Below are positions 62,680 to 64,000 of a stretch of DNA of 64,000 nt, in pieces. How positions within the stretch are numbered: the first letter of the stretch is position 1; every line of letters begins with the position of its first letter. The stretch covers positions 62,001 through 126,000 of the forward strand of contig JANQKR010000046.1 in the NCBI GenBank assembly GCA_028281025.1, read 5' to 3'. The position numbers and the translations under genes are program-made. The notes under the pieces were generated by a model. That model was given only the letters and a program-made list of their open reading frames with translations. It was not told the origin of the DNA and did no database searches. The stretch comes from Croceivirga sp. Its GTDB lineage: Bacteria > Bacteroidota > Bacteroidia > Flavobacteriales > Flavobacteriaceae.

Positions 62680-64000
62680 ATGTTGGATTCAAAAATTCCC
62701 GAAGGACCCCTGGAAAACAAATGGCGCAACTATCAGATAAAGTCGCAACTGATCAATCCTGCCAATAAGAAAAAGCTGAACATTATTGTTGTAGGTTCGG
62801 GATTGGCAGGTGCAGGTGCAGCTGCAACGCTCGCTGAATTAGGGTATGATGTCAAATGCTTTTGTTATCAAGATTCCGCCCGAAGGGCCCATTCGGTGGC
62901 CGCGCAAGGCGGTATCAATGCCGCAAAGAACTATCAACATGACGGGGATAGTGTATGGCGAATGTTCTACGATACCTTAAAAGGGGGTGATTTTCGTTCA
63001 CGGGAGGCCAATGTATACCGCCTGGCCGAACTTTCCGCTCCCTTGATCGATCATTACGTACAGCAAGGGGTACCTTTTGCCCGGGAGTACGGTGGTGTAC
63101 TGGTCAACCGCAGTTTTGGTGGCGTTCAGGTACAGCGGACTTTTTATGCCCGCGGTCAAACGGGACAACAGCTTTTGTTGGCTGCCTATTCCCAGTTGTA
63201 CAAAATGAAACGTGCCAAAAAAGTGGAGATGTTTCCGCGCCACGAACTATTGGATCTAGTGGTCATTGAAGGAAGGGCCAAAGGGATTATCGTCCGGGAT
63301 TTGATCACAGGTAAGTTAAAGCGTTTTGCCGCGGACGCCGTGGTATTGGCCACAGGTGGCTACTCCCGGGTGTTTCGACTTTCAACCCTGGCCATTGGCT
63401 GTAATGGAAGTGCCATTTGGAAGGCCCATAAAAGGGGGGCTTACTTTGCTGCTCCCAGTTTTACCCAAATACACCCCACCGCATTGCCGCAGACCAGTGA
63501 GGCACAATCCAAACTGACATTGATGTCAGAATCCTTACGTAACGACGGGCGCATTTGGGTACCAAAAAAGAAAGGGGATGACCGAAAGGCCAATACAATC
63601 CCCGAAGGGGAACGTGATTACTATTTGGAACGGCGTTATCCAAGTTTTGGGAACCTCGCTCCCAGGGATATTGCCTCCAGAGCGGCCAAGGAGCGGATTG
63701 ATGCGGGGTACGGAGTGGGGCGACTTAAAAATGCCGTATATCTGGATTTTAAACATGCCATTGAGCGTTTTGGCATAGAAACGATAAAAGACCGGTACGG
63801 TAATCTTTTTAAAATGTACAAAAAGATAACTGGGGTTGATGCGTATAGCGAACCTATGCAGATTTCCCCGGCTGCCCATTTTTCCATGGGTGGACTTTGG
63901 GTAGATTATGAGCTGATGACTACCATACCTGGCCTATATGCCATTGGTGAATGCAATTTTTCGGATCATGGGGCCAATCGTTTGGGGGCAAATTCGTTGT
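62680..64000 (+). CDS. sdhA: Succinate dehydrogenase/fumarate reductase flavoprotein subunit, 3' partial
   Basis: Open from ATG 62680 to the window end (440 codons), so the 3' part is missing. FAD-binding motif [19 protein letters not shown]; the His that binds FAD covalently is His71 in [16 protein letters not shown]; active-site segments are [16 protein letters not shown] and [11 protein letters not shown]. The protein oxidises succinate to fumarate or the reverse. Together with sdhC it is the start of an sdhCAB operon; the Fe-S subunit is expected just beyond the window. Confidence 0.95.
   Translation, partial: MLDSKIPEGPLENKWRNYQIKSQLINPANKKKLNIIVVGSGLAGAGAAATLAELGYDVKCFCYQDSARRAHSVAAQGGINAAKNYQHDGDSVWRMFYDTLKGGDFRSREANVYRLAELSAPLIDHYVQQGVPFAREYGGVLVNRSFGGVQVQRTFYARGQTGQQLLLAAYSQLYKMKRAKKVEMFPRHELLDLVVIEGRAKGIIVRDLITGKLKRFAADAVVLATGGYSRVFRLSTLAIGCNGSAIWKAHKRGAYFAAPSFTQIHPTALPQTSEAQSKLTLMSESLRNDGRIWVPKKKGDDRKANTIPEGERDYYLERRYPSFGNLAPRDIASRAAKERIDAGYGVGRLKNAVYLDFKHAIERFGIETIKDRYGNLFKMYKKITGVDAYSEPMQISPAAHFSMGGLWVDYELMTTIPGLYAIGECNFSDHGANRLGANSL

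Noticed and set aside
1-64000. CRISPR arrays, tRNA, rRNA and transposases.
   Set aside because: No spaced direct repeats, cloverleaf sequences, rRNA-like blocks or transposase frames were seen on either strand.

Overview
The window looks like a chromosomal segment of a marine, mostly aerobic member of the Bacteroidota, probably Flavobacteriaceae. The support is two SusC/SusD-type TonB-dependent uptake pairs, an ECF sigma/FecR switch, the Bacteroidota form of the V-type ATPase operon with a DUF2764-like gene, lipoproteins with Bacteroidota-style lipoboxes, few Shine-Dalgarno sites, AT-rich intergenic DNA and moderate GC. I saw no tRNA, rRNA, CRISPR array or intact insertion sequence.

Layout. 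(1) 3-3609, plus strand: a five-gene run with a ferric-reductase-like flavoprotein (5' end outside the window), a protein of unknown function, an HdeD-like membrane protein, a lipoprotein made of two similar halves, and a small membrane protein. (2) 3890-7934, minus: the four-gene Anbu cluster (ATP-grasp, alpha-E, Anbu proteasome-like peptidase, transglutaminase-like protein). (3) 8228-10889, minus: an exported M20 peptidase overlapping a DUF819 membrane protein. (4) 11129-22868, minus: a ferredoxin-centred energy operon: HEPN protein, a 1655-residue 2-oxoacid:ferredoxin oxidoreductase with its own C-terminal ferredoxin domain, Rnf in the order C-D-G-E-A, a tiny Cys-rich membrane protein, a ferredoxin-NADP reductase-like flavoprotein, then RnfB.

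(5) 23087-46855, plus (with one divergent regulator): what I read as an organophosphorus/phosphonate acquisition island. ECF sigma, FecR and an STN-bearing SusC/SusD pair are followed by a phosphodiesterase-alkaline phosphatase fusion. Next come a DUF5690 membrane protein resembling organophosphate antiporters, an FAD oxidase of the phosphonate-associated type and a phosphonatase-like HAD hydrolase. A divergent XRE-cupin regulator precedes a second SusC/SusD pair, a type I phosphodiesterase with PA14 domain, another FAD oxidase, a class III aminotransferase-fold protein resembling the 1-hydroxy-2-aminoethylphosphonate ammonia-lyase PbfA, and a purple-acid-phosphatase-like enzyme. A decayed discoidin-like ORF follows.

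(6) 47491-52193, minus: PEP carboxylase and an OmpR/histidine-kinase pair. (7) 52320-60644, minus: a V-type ATPase operon (A-B-E-DUF2764-D-I-K) led by a universal stress protein. (8) 61063-64000, plus: a second universal stress protein, then succinate dehydrogenase cytochrome b and the 5' part of the flavoprotein subunit.

How it fits together (inference): the 2-oxoacid oxidoreductase, Rnf and the NADP reductase would share one ferredoxin pool. Rnf and a V-ATPase whose rotor subunit carries a Na+-binding signature could share a sodium gradient. PEP carboxylase adds anaplerotic CO2 fixation. The central island would capture phosphorus, and perhaps C and N, from phosphonate- or phosphodiester-bearing lipids or glycans.
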